Assembly: GCF_002277895.1 (NCBI RefSeq)
Contig: NZ_CP022998.1
Coordinates: forward strand, 186,001 to 250,000
Reading direction: 5' to 3'
Source: Rhizobium sp. 11515TR
GTDB taxonomy: Bacteria > Pseudomonadota > Alphaproteobacteria > Rhizobiales > Rhizobiaceae
DNA: 64,000 nt
Each line of letters opens with the position of its first letter. The stretch's first letter is position 1. Both the position numbers and the translations under genes were made by a program. Shown here piece after piece: positions 46,463-56,179 of the stretch. The notes below the pieces were generated by a model that searched no databases, was not told where the DNA came from, and saw only the letters and a program-made list of their open reading frames with translations.

Positions 46463-47523
46463 GCGTCGAACTCCGCGACCGGTGCCCACAGCACTTGCTC
46501 GATCCGCGAGGCACCGGTTGCCAGCATCACGAGCCGATCGAAGCCCAGCGCAATGCCGCTTGCCTCGGGCATGACGGCAAGCGCCTCCAGAAACTCCTCG
46601 TCCAGCGGATAGGTTTCGCCATAGACACGCTGCTTTTCCGCCATTTCGATCTCAAAACGACGACGCTGCTCTTCGGCATTGGTGAGTTCGCCGAAAGCAT
46701 TGGCAAGCTCGACGCCACAGGCATAAAGCTCGAAACGCTCCGCAACGCGATGATCCCTGGCCGATGACCGCGCAAGCGCCGCCTCGGAAACAGGATATTC
46801 GTCAAGAATGGTGGCGCGTCCAAAGCCCAGATTCGGCTCGATCTTCTCCACCAATACGCGGCTGAAAAGATCCTGCCACAGATCGTCGTCGGCAACGCGA
46901 ATGCCCGCCTTGCGCATATCCGCCGCCAGGCGCTCGCGATCCGTCGATCCGTCGAGACCGACGGACGCGAAGAGATCGATGCCGGCATAGCGCTCGAAGG
47001 CAGCAGCGACGCTAACGCGCTCCGGCGGCAGGAAAGGATCGGTTTCGGCGCCGCGATAGCTGAATTTCTTCGCGCCGACGGTCTCGGCCGCAAGCGCCAG
47101 AATTGCGGCGCAATCAGCCATCAGGACCTCATAGCTTTCGCCGGCTCGATACCATTCCAGCATAGTGAATTCCGGATGGTGCAGCGGCCCGCGCTCGCGA
47201 TTGCGGTAAACATGGGCAAAGCAGGCGATACGCTCCTCGCCCGCCGCAAGCAGCTTCTTGCAGGCAAATTCCGGTGATGTATGCAGATAAAGAGGCGATG
47301 CCTTGCCGTCGGTTGTCAGCGCCTCGGTCTCGAAAGCATGCAGATGAGCCTCGTTGCCGGGCGACACCTGCAGCGTCGCCGTATCCACCTCGATGAAGTC
47401 GTTGCGCGCGAAGAAAGTCCGCAGCGCCGTCTGGATGGCATTGCGGCCGATCAGGAACGGCCGCCGGTCCGCATGGACATTGCGGGTCCACCAGGGGGAC
47501 GCTTTGCTCGTCTTTGGCTTCAT
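46459..47523 (-). CDS. epmA: EF-P--(R)-beta-lysine ligase (EpmA/GenX/PoxA)
   Basis: This 354-residue class II lysyl-tRNA-synthetase core lacks the N-terminal anticodon-binding domain, as is typical of EpmA. Motif 2 is ACFAHVYRNRERGPLHHPEFTMLEW, and motif 3 is ASGIALGFDRLVMLATG. It activates (R)-beta-lysine and joins it to Lys34 of EF-P. The start at ATG 47523 is preferred; an upstream start at 47544 would add seven residues. It is the first gene of the epmA-epmB operon and is divergent from efp across about 150 bp. Confidence 0.93.
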   Translation of the reverse strand: MKPKTSKASPWWTRNVHADRRPFLIGRNAIQTALRTFFARNDFIEVDTATLQVSPGNEAHLHAFETEALTTDGKASPLYLHTSPEFACKKLLAAGEERIACFAHVYRNRERGPLHHPEFTMLEWYRAGESYEVLMADCAAILALAAETVGAKKFSYRGAETDPFLPPERVSVAAAFERYAGIDLFASVGLDGSTDRERLAADMRKAGIRVADDDLWQDLFSRVLVEKIEPNLGFGRATILDEYPVSEAALARSSARDHRVAERFELYACGVELANAFGELTNAEEQRRRFEIEMAEKQRVYGETYPLDEEFLEALAVMPEASGIALGFDRLVMLATGASRIEQVLWAPVAEFDA

Positions 47524-47674
47524 TCCTAGCTTTCTTCGGCGCACCGGCCGCCTTGGGGGTGGCTATTTCCGTTGATTTAGGGTAGTTGCGCCCCCAAGCA
47601 AACAAAAGCTGCGTCTCGGAGAGCATTTCGACAGTCCCTCTACGACGCAAAAGGCAGCGTTACAAGGAAGTCTT

Positions 47675-48244
47675 ATGGTCAAGGTCATCGCCTCTTCGGT
47701 CCGCAAGGGCAACGTTCTCGACGTCGACGGCAAGCTCTACGTCGTTCTCACCGCACAGAACTTTCATCCGGGCAAGGGCACTCCGGTCACCCAGGTCGAC
47801 ATGCGCCGCATCGTCGATGGCGTGAAGGTGTCCGAGCGCTGGCGCACCACCGAACAGGTCGAGCGCGCCTTCGTTGAAGACGTCAACTTCCAGTACCTCT
47901 ATGAAGACGGCGAAGGCTTCCACTTCATGAACCCGGCCACCTACGACCAGGTCGTCGTCGATGCCGAAACCATGGGCGACCAGAAGGCCTATCTCCAGGA
48001 AGGCATGACCTGCATCCTGTCGATCCACGAAGGCGTTCCGCTGGCGCTCGAACTGCCGCGTCACGTCACGCTCGAGATCACCGAGACCGAGCCGGTCGTC
48101 AAGGGCCAGACGGCATCTTCGTCCTACAAGCCCGCCATGCTCTCGAACGGCGTGCGCACCATGGTGCCGCCGCACATCAACGCCGGCACCCGCGTCGTCA
48201 TCGCAACGGAAGACAATTCCTACGTCGAGCGCGCCAAGGACTGA
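47675..48244 (+). CDS. efp: Elongation factor P
   Basis: This 189-residue, three-domain factor relieves ribosome stalling at polyproline stretches. The KOW-like domain I has Lys34 in [11 protein letters not shown], the site of beta-lysylation by EpmA. Domain III has the conserved [16 protein letters not shown] and end region [31 protein letters not shown] stands before the ATG. It is divergent from epmA-epmB, so factor and modifying enzymes are encoded together. A terminator follows. Confidence 0.97.
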   Translation: MVKVIASSVRKGNVLDVDGKLYVVLTAQNFHPGKGTPVTQVDMRRIVDGVKVSERWRTTEQVERAFVEDVNFQYLYEDGEGFHFMNPATYDQVVVDAETMGDQKAYLQEGMTCILSIHEGVPLALELPRHVTLEITETEPVVKGQTASSSYKPAMLSNGVRTMVPPHINAGTRVVIATEDNSYVERAKD

Positions 48245-48269
48245 GCCTCGGCCACCTGCTTGCATGAAG

Positions 48270-48298
48270 AACGCCTCGTCCTGGTGACGGGGCGTTTT
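48270..48298 (+). terminator. Intrinsic terminator after efp
   Basis: AACGCCTCGTC (48270-48280) pairs with GACGGGGCGTT (48286-48296), with one wobble, and four T lie at 48295-48298. Confidence 0.8.
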
Positions 48299-48350
48299 GC
48301 GTTTTGGGTGGTTGAAGCAGAGGGGCTACACCAAGACGTATCCCACCGCC

Positions 48351-50201
48351 TTACGGAGCACTGGCCTTTTTCTCATCCGCCTGCATAGCACTGGCGGTTT
48401 CAGGAGGCGTTTGCATCTCGGTGCTGTGCTCATGCGGAGCCAGGGCCTGCAGATGCAAGACGCGCGGCGACATGGAATGCATGAAGGCATCGGAGCGTCC
48501 GATGTAGATCAGGGTCGCACCTTCCAGTTCGGTGAGCAGAGCAAAGGCCTTCGCCTGAACTTCGGCCTCAAGCCCTTCCATGGCATCGTCGAAGACGATC
48601 CATTTCGGCTTTGCGAGCAGCAGATGCGCAAAACCGACGGCTTTCTGCTCTTCGGTATCGAGCAATCGATCCCAGCGAGCCTGCGTATCGAGACGGCTCT
48701 TCAGACGGCCAAGCCCTACCTTGTCGATGACGGCATCGACGGCGGCATCGTCATAGGCGTCCCGATCGTCCGGAAAACAGATTGCCTCCCTGAGGGTGCC
48801 GGTCGGCACATAAGGCGTGTGCGGCACGAACAGCATGTCGTCCATCGGCGGCAGGCTGACCGTGCCGGAACCGCTATACCATTGATGCGCCAGCACCTCG
48901 AACAGCAGTCTGCGGTTCACGCCGTGATCGCCGTTGATCATCACATGCTCGCCGGCATTGATCGTGACCGTACCCTCCGCGATCCGGAAGCCGTTTTCCG
49001 TCGCTTCGTCACTGGTCTTCGTCGAAATCTCCAGGTCGGTCCAGACCATCGTACCCGGCGCCGCCTTTTCGAAGACGAGGGTGTGCGGCATCGGCGTCTT
49101 GTCGTCCATTTCCGTCAGCGCCTTGCGGAAATCAGTGACGCGCATCAGCGTGGCACGCCATTCGGCAATCGGCCCGAAATTGGCGACATACCAGCGCAGC
49201 GCCGAATTGACCTGATTGAAGGCACCGACGGCCACCATCAGCTGGCCGAAGGTCAGGCCGCCGGAGAAATAGGCAGGCGCGGCAACGAGAATGGGAATGA
49301 TCAGCACCAGCCAGCCATAGCCGGCCGAAACCCATGTGAGATTGGTATTGGCGATGGCAAGCTGGCGGATGACGGCAAGCACGGCCGATATATCGAGATT
49401 GATCCGCCGGCGCTCGTTCTCCTCGCCGCCGGCGATGGTGATTGCCGGCATATGCTCGTTGGCATGCATGAGCGCGAAGCGCAGCTCGGCTTCCTTCGAA
49501 TAGCGATCTGCATTCAATCGCACCAGACGCCGGCCGACGAATTGGCTGAGGAAAGAGGCGGACCCGGCATAGAGGATCGCCGCCCAGACCATGTAGCCGG
49601 GAATGGAGAAGCTCATGCCCCTGAGGTGAAAGACCATGCCGCTGGAGAGCTCCCAGAGCACGCCGATGAAGCTCAAAAGCAGGATCGTCGCCTGCACCAA
49701 TCCGATGGCAAGCCCCGTCGAGCTTTCGGCAAGATTGCGGGCGTCCTCATGCAGCCGCTGGTCGGGATTGACGCCGATCAGCCCGGAGGAGGCAAGGCGA
49801 AGCGCACGCTTGGCCTGCAGCCATTGATCGACCAGATCGCGCGCCAGCCCCTCGCGCATGTAGAGCGCAGTCATCTGGTTGAGCCATGCCTGAACGACGT
49901 TGAGGACCAGCAGCGAGCCGGCGATGATGCCGAAGACGCCGAGCTGATGGAAGAAAGCGGAAATATCGCGCCTTGCCAGCGAATCGTAGAAGGGCGCATT
50001 CCAGCTGTTGAGCAGCACCTGGACATAGGCCGTGACCAGAATGATCACGAAAAGCGCGATGGTCAGGGAAATGATCTTGATGCGAACGGCCGAATTCCAG
50101 AAAGCGGAGAACATCATCCTCAGCCGAAAGAAAAGGCTCAAATCGTATCCGACCTGTTCATTTCCCTGGATATTCGGCTTGGCTTGCTTTTCAACTGCCA
50201 T
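48351..50201 (-). CDS. SbmA/BacA-like ABC protein with degenerate ATPase domain
   Basis: This 616-residue fusion consists of an SbmA/BacA-type membrane domain (about 30-360, with WNAPFYDSLARRD, LYMREGLARDLVDQWL and NPDQRLHEDARNLAESS) and a C-terminal ABC ATPase-like domain (380-590). ATP motifs are badly altered. Walker A reads GDHGVNRR (424-431), without the GK[S/T] core; the signature region is LLDTEEQK (514-520), and Walker B ends in DD (538-539). It may transport without ATP hydrolysis, as BacA does with a proton gradient, or may pair with another ATPase. GGGAAG precedes the ATG at 50201. It is divergent from the MoxR gene. Confidence 0.82.
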   Translation of the reverse strand: MAVEKQAKPNIQGNEQVGYDLSLFFRLRMMFSAFWNSAVRIKIISLTIALFVIILVTAYVQVLLNSWNAPFYDSLARRDISAFFHQLGVFGIIAGSLLVLNVVQAWLNQMTALYMREGLARDLVDQWLQAKRALRLASSGLIGVNPDQRLHEDARNLAESSTGLAIGLVQATILLLSFIGVLWELSSGMVFHLRGMSFSIPGYMVWAAILYAGSASFLSQFVGRRLVRLNADRYSKEAELRFALMHANEHMPAITIAGGEENERRRINLDISAVLAVIRQLAIANTNLTWVSAGYGWLVLIIPILVAAPAYFSGGLTFGQLMVAVGAFNQVNSALRWYVANFGPIAEWRATLMRVTDFRKALTEMDDKTPMPHTLVFEKAAPGTMVWTDLEISTKTSDEATENGFRIAEGTVTINAGEHVMINGDHGVNRRLLFEVLAHQWYSGSGTVSLPPMDDMLFVPHTPYVPTGTLREAICFPDDRDAYDDAAVDAVIDKVGLGRLKSRLDTQARWDRLLDTEEQKAVGFAHLLLAKPKWIVFDDAMEGLEAEVQAKAFALLTELEGATLIYIGRSDAFMHSMSPRVLHLQALAPHEHSTEMQTPPETASAMQADEKKASAP

Positions 50202-50364
50202 CAGCACTTCCCTGCGACGCGTCCCGTCAGTTAATCATGACCCGCCCTCATGTCCACCCTTGCAATAGATCGGTGGGATCACATTCCTATATACACGGTT
50301 TCGCGTCTTGAACCGAATAAGGTCAGCAATTAGCTTGCGCTCGAAAGATTGAGAAAGCCTTCCG

Positions 50365-51206
<842 letters not shown>

Positions 51207-51207
<1 letters not shown>

Positions 51208-51629
51208 TGCAGCCCGATGCGGTCAAGGTCTTGATCTATGCCGTTCGGGACGGGCGTCTGCTTGTCTTCGATGAACCAGATTTTCCCGCCGTCCAGCTCC
51301 AGGTTCCCGGCGGCACTGTCGAATCCGGTGAGGACATTGTAGCGGCCGCGGCGCGCGAATTCGAAGAGGAGACCGGTTTTGCGCCACACGAACTCTATTC
51401 GCTGGGCATTCACGACTACCATTTCGAAAAGAACGGCCGCGATTATCATCACCAACGGCACTATTTCCGCTGCCGTATCTCCGAACGAGCGCCTGCCACT
51501 TGGCTTCACTACGAAATGACTCCTTTCGACGGCGGCGACCCGATCGGCTTCCGCTTCTTCTGGCTACCGATCGAAGCTGCCAGGCATCGCCTCGGTTACG
51601 GCATGGAAGCCCTCCTTGAATATCTGTAG
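51207..51629 (+). CDS. Nudix hydrolase
   Basis: This 140-residue Nudix protein has the complete box GGTVESGEDIVAAAAREFEE followed by ETGF (about residues 29-52). It would hydrolyse a nucleoside diphosphate derivative; the substrate cannot be read. Its ATG overlaps the moxR stop (TAATG), so it is translated from the same transcript. About 90 bp after its stop begins the SAM-II riboswitch of metA. Confidence 0.9.
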
Positions 51630-51718
51630 GCCACGTTGCGCCTCCGAGCTCAGCCCCGGACTTTCGCCGGCGCTTGCCCCATTGACCCGCCGAGATGACA
51701 GGTCTATTGAATTTCCCT

Positions 51719-51768
51719 CGTGGTGATTTGGCCGGCCGGCTTGCAGCCACGTTAAATAAGTCGCTAAA
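51719..51768 (+). ncRNA. SAM-II riboswitch upstream of metA
   Basis: The leader holds the SAM-II (metA motif) signature: CGTGGTGATTTGGCCGG, then CTTGCAGCCACGTTAAATAA, then GTCGCTAAA. CGTGG pairs with CCACG, and the 3' segment can fold back into the loop as a pseudoknot. SAM-II aptamers bind S-adenosylmethionine and turn off methionine biosynthesis genes in alphaproteobacteria. A stem-loop with a T-run follows at 51782-51815 and could serve as expression platform. Confidence 0.95.
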
Positions 51769-51781
51769 GGGCCGCGTGCGG

Positions 51782-51815
51782 ACCGGTAGCGATTCTTATC
51801 GCGGCCGGTTTTTTT
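51782..51815 (+). terminator. Terminator-like hairpin in metA leader
   Basis: ACCGGTAGCGA (51782-51792) pairs with TCGCGGCCGGT (51799-51809) at 9 of 11 positions, followed by seven T. GGCCGCG at 51770-51776 can instead pair with CGCGGCC at 51800-51806, giving a competing structure next to the aptamer. Confidence 0.75.
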
Positions 51816-51836
51816 GTATTTGGCGAGTGAAACAAT

Positions 51837-52761
51837 GCCCATCAAGATTCCCGATACGCTCCCCGCGTTTGAAACCCTCCAGAACGAGGGTGTGCGGGTG
51901 ATGACCGAAACGGTGGCGTTCCGTCAGGATATCCGCCCCCTTCAGATCGGGCTTCTCAACCTCATGCCGAACAAGATCAAGACCGAGATCCAGATGGCGC
52001 GCCTGGTCGGCGCATCACCGCTGCAGGTGGAGTTTTCGCTGGTGCGCGTTGGCGGCCACAAGGCCAAGAACACCTCACAGGAGCATCTGCTTGCTTTCTA
52101 CGAGACATGGGAAGAGGTGAAGCACCGCAAGTTCGACGGCTTCATCATAACCGGCGCGCCGATCGAGCTGCTGGAATATGAAGACGTCACCTACTGGAAG
52201 GAAATGCAGGAGATCTTGGACTGGACGGCCACCAACGTCCATTCGACGATGAACGTCTGCTGGGGCGCTATGGCGGCGATCTACCATTTTCACCAGGTGC
52301 CGAAATACACGCTGAAGGAAAAGGCTTTCGGCGTCTATCGCCACCAGAATCTGAAGCCCTCTTCGGTCTATCTCAACGGCTTCTCCGACGATTTCGCCAT
52401 TCCGGTGTCGCGTTGGACTGAAGTGCGCCGCGCCGACATCGAAAAGGTGCCTGGCCTGGAAATACTGATGGACTCGAGCGAGATGGGCGTCTGTCTCGTG
52501 CATGAGCGGACTTGCAACAGGCTCTACATGTTCAATCACGTGGAATATGATTCCACGTCGCTGGCGGACGAGTATTTCCGGGATGTGAACGCGGGCGTGC
52601 CGATCAAGATGCCGCACAACTACTTCCCGCATAATGATCCCGAAATTCCCCCGCAGAACCGGTGGCGCAGCCATGCGCATCTGTTCTTCGGCAACTGGAT
52701 CAACGAGATCTACCAGACCACGCCGTATGATCTGGAGGAGATCGGCCAGGAAAGGACTTGA
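51837..52761 (+). CDS. metA: Homoserine O-acyltransferase (MetA), predicted acetyl-CoA dependent
   Basis: This 307-residue enzyme has the MetA catalytic residues Cys142 ([10 protein letters not shown]), His235 and Glu237 (FNHVEYD). It activates homoserine for methionine synthesis. Residue 111 is glutamate ([12 protein letters not shown]). In this family Glu111 goes with acetyl-CoA and Gly111 with succinyl-CoA, so O-acetylhomoserine is the likely product. The ATG at 51837 lies just after the riboswitch and terminator-like hairpin; an in-frame start at 51814 would fall inside the hairpin tail and is rejected. Confidence 0.95.
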
Positions 52762-52764
52762 GGC

Positions 52765-53958
52765 TTGTTCATTCCCTTCTTCCTGAAGCTGAGGCAAGCG
52801 AAAGTTCCGGTGACGCTCCGGGAATTCCTGTCGCTGCTTGAGGGAATGGAAGAGGGGATTGCCGACTATGACGTCGAGGCCTTCTACTACCTAGCGCGTA
52901 CGACGCTCATCAAGGACGAACGCTTCATCGATCGCTTCGATCAGGTCTTCGCCGATTACTTCCGCGGCGTCGAGGCGATCGGCGGCAATGCCGATGGAGA
53001 AGCGGTAGAGCCGACCGCCCTTCCCGAGGAATGGTTGCGCAAGCTAGCGGAGCGGCACCTGACCAAAGAGGAAAGACTAGAGATCGAGGCGCTCGGCGGC
53101 TTCGACAAGCTGATGGAAACGCTGCGCGAGCGGCTGGCCGAGCAGAAGGGCCGGCATCAGGGCGGCTCGAAATGGATCGGCACGGCGGGTACCTCGCCCT
53201 TCGGCGCCTACGGCTACAATCCGGAAGGCGTGCGCATCGGCCAGGAAACCTCGCGCCATCGCCGCGCGGTAAAAGTCTGGGATCGGCGCGACTTCAGGAA
53301 TCTCGACGACGGCGTCGAGCTTGGCACCCGCAACATCAAGGTGGCGCTGAAGCGCCTGCGCCGCTGGGTGCGCGAGGGGGCGGCCGAGGAGCTTGATCTT
53401 TCCGGCACCATCCGCTCCACCGCAGAGCATGGCTATCTCGATGTCCAGACCCGACCGGAACGGCGCAACGCCGTCAAACTCCTAATGTTCTTCGACGTCG
53501 GCGGCTCGATGGATGACCATATCCGTGTCGTCGAGGAACTCTTCTCCGCAGCCCGTGCGGAGTTCCGCCACATGGAATATTTCTACTTCCACAACTGCCT
53601 CTACGAGGGTGTGTGGAAGGACAATCGCCGCCGGCGCGTCGACATCACGGCGACGACGGATCTCATCCGCACCTTCGGTCCCGACTACCGCGTCGTCTTC
53701 GTCGGCGACGCATCCATGAGCCCCTATGAGATCTCTCAGCCGGGCGGCTCGGTTGAGCATTGGAACAAGGAGGCCGGCGAGACCTGGCTCGCGCGAATGA
53801 CCGGCCATTTCCGCAAATGCATCTGGATCAACCCCGTGCCGGAAAGCTATTGGGGCCATACAACCTCGATCTCGATGATCCGCCGGCTGATGACCGACCG
53901 CATGTACCCCCTGACCCTCGGCGGGCTGGAAAAGGCGACGCGGGAATTGTCGCGCTGA
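52765..53958 (+). CDS. VWA-domain (CoxE-like) protein
   Basis: This 397-residue cytosolic protein starts at TTG 52765, three bases after the metA stop. The N-terminal half is helical and charged (VTLREFLSLLEGMEEGIADY). The VWA domain spans about 220-395, with the metal-ion site FFDVGGSMDDH and later VVFVGDASMSPYE. It is the usual partner of MoxR-type AAA+ ATPases, here the protein at 50365. Because the gene follows metA so closely, it may be co-transcribed with metA and so fall under the SAM-II switch. Confidence 0.88.
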   Translation: MFIPFFLKLRQAKVPVTLREFLSLLEGMEEGIADYDVEAFYYLARTTLIKDERFIDRFDQVFADYFRGVEAIGGNADGEAVEPTALPEEWLRKLAERHLTKEERLEIEALGGFDKLMETLRERLAEQKGRHQGGSKWIGTAGTSPFGAYGYNPEGVRIGQETSRHRRAVKVWDRRDFRNLDDGVELGTRNIKVALKRLRRWVREGAAEELDLSGTIRSTAEHGYLDVQTRPERRNAVKLLMFFDVGGSMDDHIRVVEELFSAARAEFRHMEYFYFHNCLYEGVWKDNRRRRVDITATTDLIRTFGPDYRVVFVGDASMSPYEISQPGGSVEHWNKEAGETWLARMTGHFRKCIWINPVPESYWGHTTSISMIRRLMTDRMYPLTLGGLEKATRELSR

Positions 53959-54259
53959 CCGATTAGCCTGGGTTTACAATAGTTAGGCGCGCACTGTTCT
54001 GCTGCACTCTCGTGCCTAGCCCCTCACCCCAGCCCTCTTCCCGCTTGCAGAGAGAGGGCTGGGGTGAGGGGCTGTTACGGAAACCGGAGCTCTGTCATAG
54101 GCATTGCATACTTCCGGTGCAGCGTAGCGTCTCGAAAGCCGGACGGAGCCTTGATCCCTGTTAACCTACCCCTAAATTTCGCCATCGAACCGGTTGCGGA
54201 ACCGCGCGAATGGAGGCAGGGTCTGGCCTCACATACTCAAAAGCAATGGATGAGCTGAT
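53959..54259. other. Intergenic region between VWA gene and galM
   Basis: This 301-bp gap has no gene. It holds the palindromic repeat at 54018-54073 and, near 54160, AT-richer sequence before galM. No clear promoter boxes were found. Confidence 0.5.
54018..54073. repeat. Perfect 21-bp palindromic repeat (RPE-like)
   Basis: AGCCCCTCACCCCAGCCCTC plus T (54018-54038) is the exact reverse complement of 54053-54073, around a 14-nt loop. The GCCCCTCACCCC arm also occurs at 29725. It may also end transcription from the VWA gene. Confidence 0.8.
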
Positions 54260-55285
54260 ATGACCGAAAGCACTTTGCAGCGGGAACATTTTGGGACGAC
54301 GGCCGATGGGGATACCGTTTATCGCGTCAAGATCGTCGGTGGCGGCCTGACGGCTCATATCATGTCATGGGGCGCGGTCATCCAGGACCTTCGCCTTGAT
54401 GGCCACGAGCCGGCGCTCCTGCTCGGTTTCGACAATTTTCATGACTATCCGGCTCATTCCTCCTATTTCGGCGCCACGCCCGGACGCTGCGCCAATCGCA
54501 TCGGCGCCGGTCGCTTCACGCTTGATGGTAAGCAGTATCAGCTGGAGCTCAACGAAAAGGGCGTCACCCACTTGCATGGCGGCAAGGACAATATCGCCAA
54601 GCGCAACTGGACCATCGTCGAGCATAGTACCGACCGCGTCGTCCTGAAGATCGTCGATCCCGATGGCCGCGCCGGCTATCCCGGCAATTGCACGATCCAG
54701 GCGACCTATTGGGTGCATGGCAACGGCGAGCTGTCGGTGACCTACGAATCCACAACCGACCAGCCAACCCTCGCCAATGTCTGCCAGCACGCCTATTTCA
54801 ATCTCGACGGTCGCGACGATGCGCTGGGCCACGACATCATGATCGCCGCCGATCACTACACGCCGACGGACGACAAGCAGGTGCCGACCGGCGAAATCCG
54901 CTCCGTGGAAGGCTCTGTCTTCGATTTCCGCGAGATGGCGCCGATGAAGCGCTTCGAAGGAAGCGAGCAGGCGCTTTACGATCACAATTTCTGCCTCTCG
55001 ACCGAGCGTACCGCCAAGCGGTCTGTGGCCCTCGCCCGCAGCGTCAATTCCGGCGTATCGCTCGAAGTGCGCACCACCGAGCCCGGCGTGCAGTTTTATA
55101 CCGGTTTCAAGCTGGACGTGCCGGTTCCCGGCCACGACGGCCGCAAGATCGGCCCGTTTGCCGGTTTCTGCCTGGAAACGCAGGTCTGGCCCGACGCCAT
55201 CAACCACGAAGGCTTCCCCAATGCCGTGCTCCGCCCGGGCGAGGTGTTGCGGCAGGAAACGGATTATATCTTCACCAAGAACTAA
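54260..55285 (+). CDS. galM: Aldose 1-epimerase
   Basis: This 341-residue mutarotase of the GalM family interconverts the alpha and beta anomers of hexoses such as galactose and glucose in the cytosol. It has the substrate-binding arginine in TPGRCANRIGAGRF, the histidine in THLHGGKDNIAKRNW, the catalytic histidine in ANVCQHAYFNLDG, and the catalytic glutamate in GFCLETQVWPDA. The start has a weak ribosome-binding site, and its length fits the family. It is a single gene with its own intrinsic terminator. Confidence 0.94.
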   Translation: MTESTLQREHFGTTADGDTVYRVKIVGGGLTAHIMSWGAVIQDLRLDGHEPALLLGFDNFHDYPAHSSYFGATPGRCANRIGAGRFTLDGKQYQLELNEKGVTHLHGGKDNIAKRNWTIVEHSTDRVVLKIVDPDGRAGYPGNCTIQATYWVHGNGELSVTYESTTDQPTLANVCQHAYFNLDGRDDALGHDIMIAADHYTPTDDKQVPTGEIRSVEGSVFDFREMAPMKRFEGSEQALYDHNFCLSTERTAKRSVALARSVNSGVSLEVRTTEPGVQFYTGFKLDVPVPGHDGRKIGPFAGFCLETQVWPDAINHEGFPNAVLRPGEVLRQETDYIFTKN

Positions 55286-55311
55286 GCTGAAACGCCGGCT
55301 TTCCTAAATTT

Positions 55312-55348
55312 CGGCCGGGCGTCCAAAGCGCCCGGCCGATTCTTTTTT
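55312..55348 (+). terminator. Intrinsic terminator after galM
   Basis: CGGCCGGGCG (55312-55321) pairs exactly with CGCCCGGCCG (55329-55338) around TCCAAAG, followed by ATTC and six T. Confidence 0.93.
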
Positions 55349-55377
55349 GTGATGCTACCAGATTCACCTTGTGAATT

Positions 55378-55417
55378 GGTTCTAAATAGGTTCTATATAA
55401 ACATCATGGATAGAACC
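55378..55417. promoter_or_regulatory. Repeated GGTTCTA boxes at the GntR gene start
   Basis: GGTTCTA occurs at 55378-55384 and 55389-55395 (11-bp step), and its inverse TAGAACC at 55411-55417, just inside the coding start. A 13-bp palindrome TTCACCTTGTGAA (55363-55375) lies beside them. One-turn spacing suggests autoregulation by the GntR protein. Confidence 0.5.
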
Positions 55418-56179
55418 AGTTTGATCCTCGAATTGAACAATCGCGGTTTGGGCGACGAGACCGCGAGCGGACCGCTTTACAAGCGCCTCGCGCAGGCGCT
55501 GACCGGCCTCATCCAGGAAGGTTTACTGAAGCCGGGCACGGCGTTGCCGGGCGAGCGAGACCTAGCCGGAGCGTTGGAAATCGGCCGCGTCACGGTGCGT
55601 ACCGCCTATCGCGATCTCCTCGCTTCGGGCGTCATCGAATCCCGCCATGGCAGCGGCACCTTCGTCTCGCAGCATGTCGAGCGCATCGAGCAACCGCTCT
55701 GGCGCCTCTCCTCCTTCTCCGCCGACATGCGTTCGCGCGGACGCGAACCGGCGGCACGCATCCTGTCACGCACCGTCAGCGCACCGGCGCCGGAGGAATC
55801 GTTCCTGCTCGGCCTCAGCCTTGATGAGCCCGTGTTGCGGCTCGACCGACTGCGCCTGGCGGATGGCCAGCCACTCGCTATCGAGCGCGCCGTCGTTCCC
55901 ATCAAGTTTCTGGGCGAAGATGCCATATCCGAGGGATCGCTCTATGACGCCCTTGCCGCCAAGGGTTTCAAGCCGGTGCGTGCCCAACAAAGGCTAACCG
56001 CAGTGACGCTCGACCCGACCTCCGCCTCGATCCTGACCGTGAAGGCCGGAGCGCCGGCGCTTCTGATCGAACGGGTCTCCCGCCTGGCCGACCAGCGCGT
56101 CGTTGAATATACCCGCTCGCATTATCGCGGCGACGCCTATGATTTTGTTGCTGAATTGAGAATTGGAGATGACCTATGA
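55406..56179 (+). CDS. GntR/HutC family regulator, NagR/NagQ-like
   Basis: This is a 257-residue regulator. The N-terminal GntR winged helix is LYKRLAQALTGLIQEGLLKP, with RDLAGALEIGRVTVRTAYRDL. A UTRA effector domain (about 100-250) contains RLDRLRLADGQPLAIERAVVP. ATG 55406 is preferred to 55349, which would place the operator boxes inside the gene. It overlaps the SIS-domain gene by four bases and leads an operon for amino-sugar catabolism. The likely effector is a GlcN- or GlcNAc-phosphate, as for NagR/DasR. Confidence 0.9.
   Translation: MDRTSLILELNNRGLGDETASGPLYKRLAQALTGLIQEGLLKPGTALPGERDLAGALEIGRVTVRTAYRDLLASGVIESRHGSGTFVSQHVERIEQPLWRLSSFSADMRSRGREPAARILSRTVSAPAPEESFLLGLSLDEPVLRLDRLRLADGQPLAIERAVVPIKFLGEDAISEGSLYDALAAKGFKPVRAQQRLTAVTLDPTSASILTVKAGAPALLIERVSRLADQRVVEYTRSHYRGDAYDFVAELRIGDDL

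Noticed and set aside
46459..47523. Lysyl-tRNA synthetase
   Set aside because: Lacks the anticodon-binding domain and neighbours epmB and efp, so it is EpmA.
48351..50201. BacA itself
   Set aside because: The protein has an extra C-terminal ABC-like domain, which BacA and SbmA lack.
48297..50234. 645-codon plus-strand frame opposite the SbmA-like gene
   Set aside because: It is antisense to a protein with clear membrane segments and family motifs; its own translation has no fold signals.
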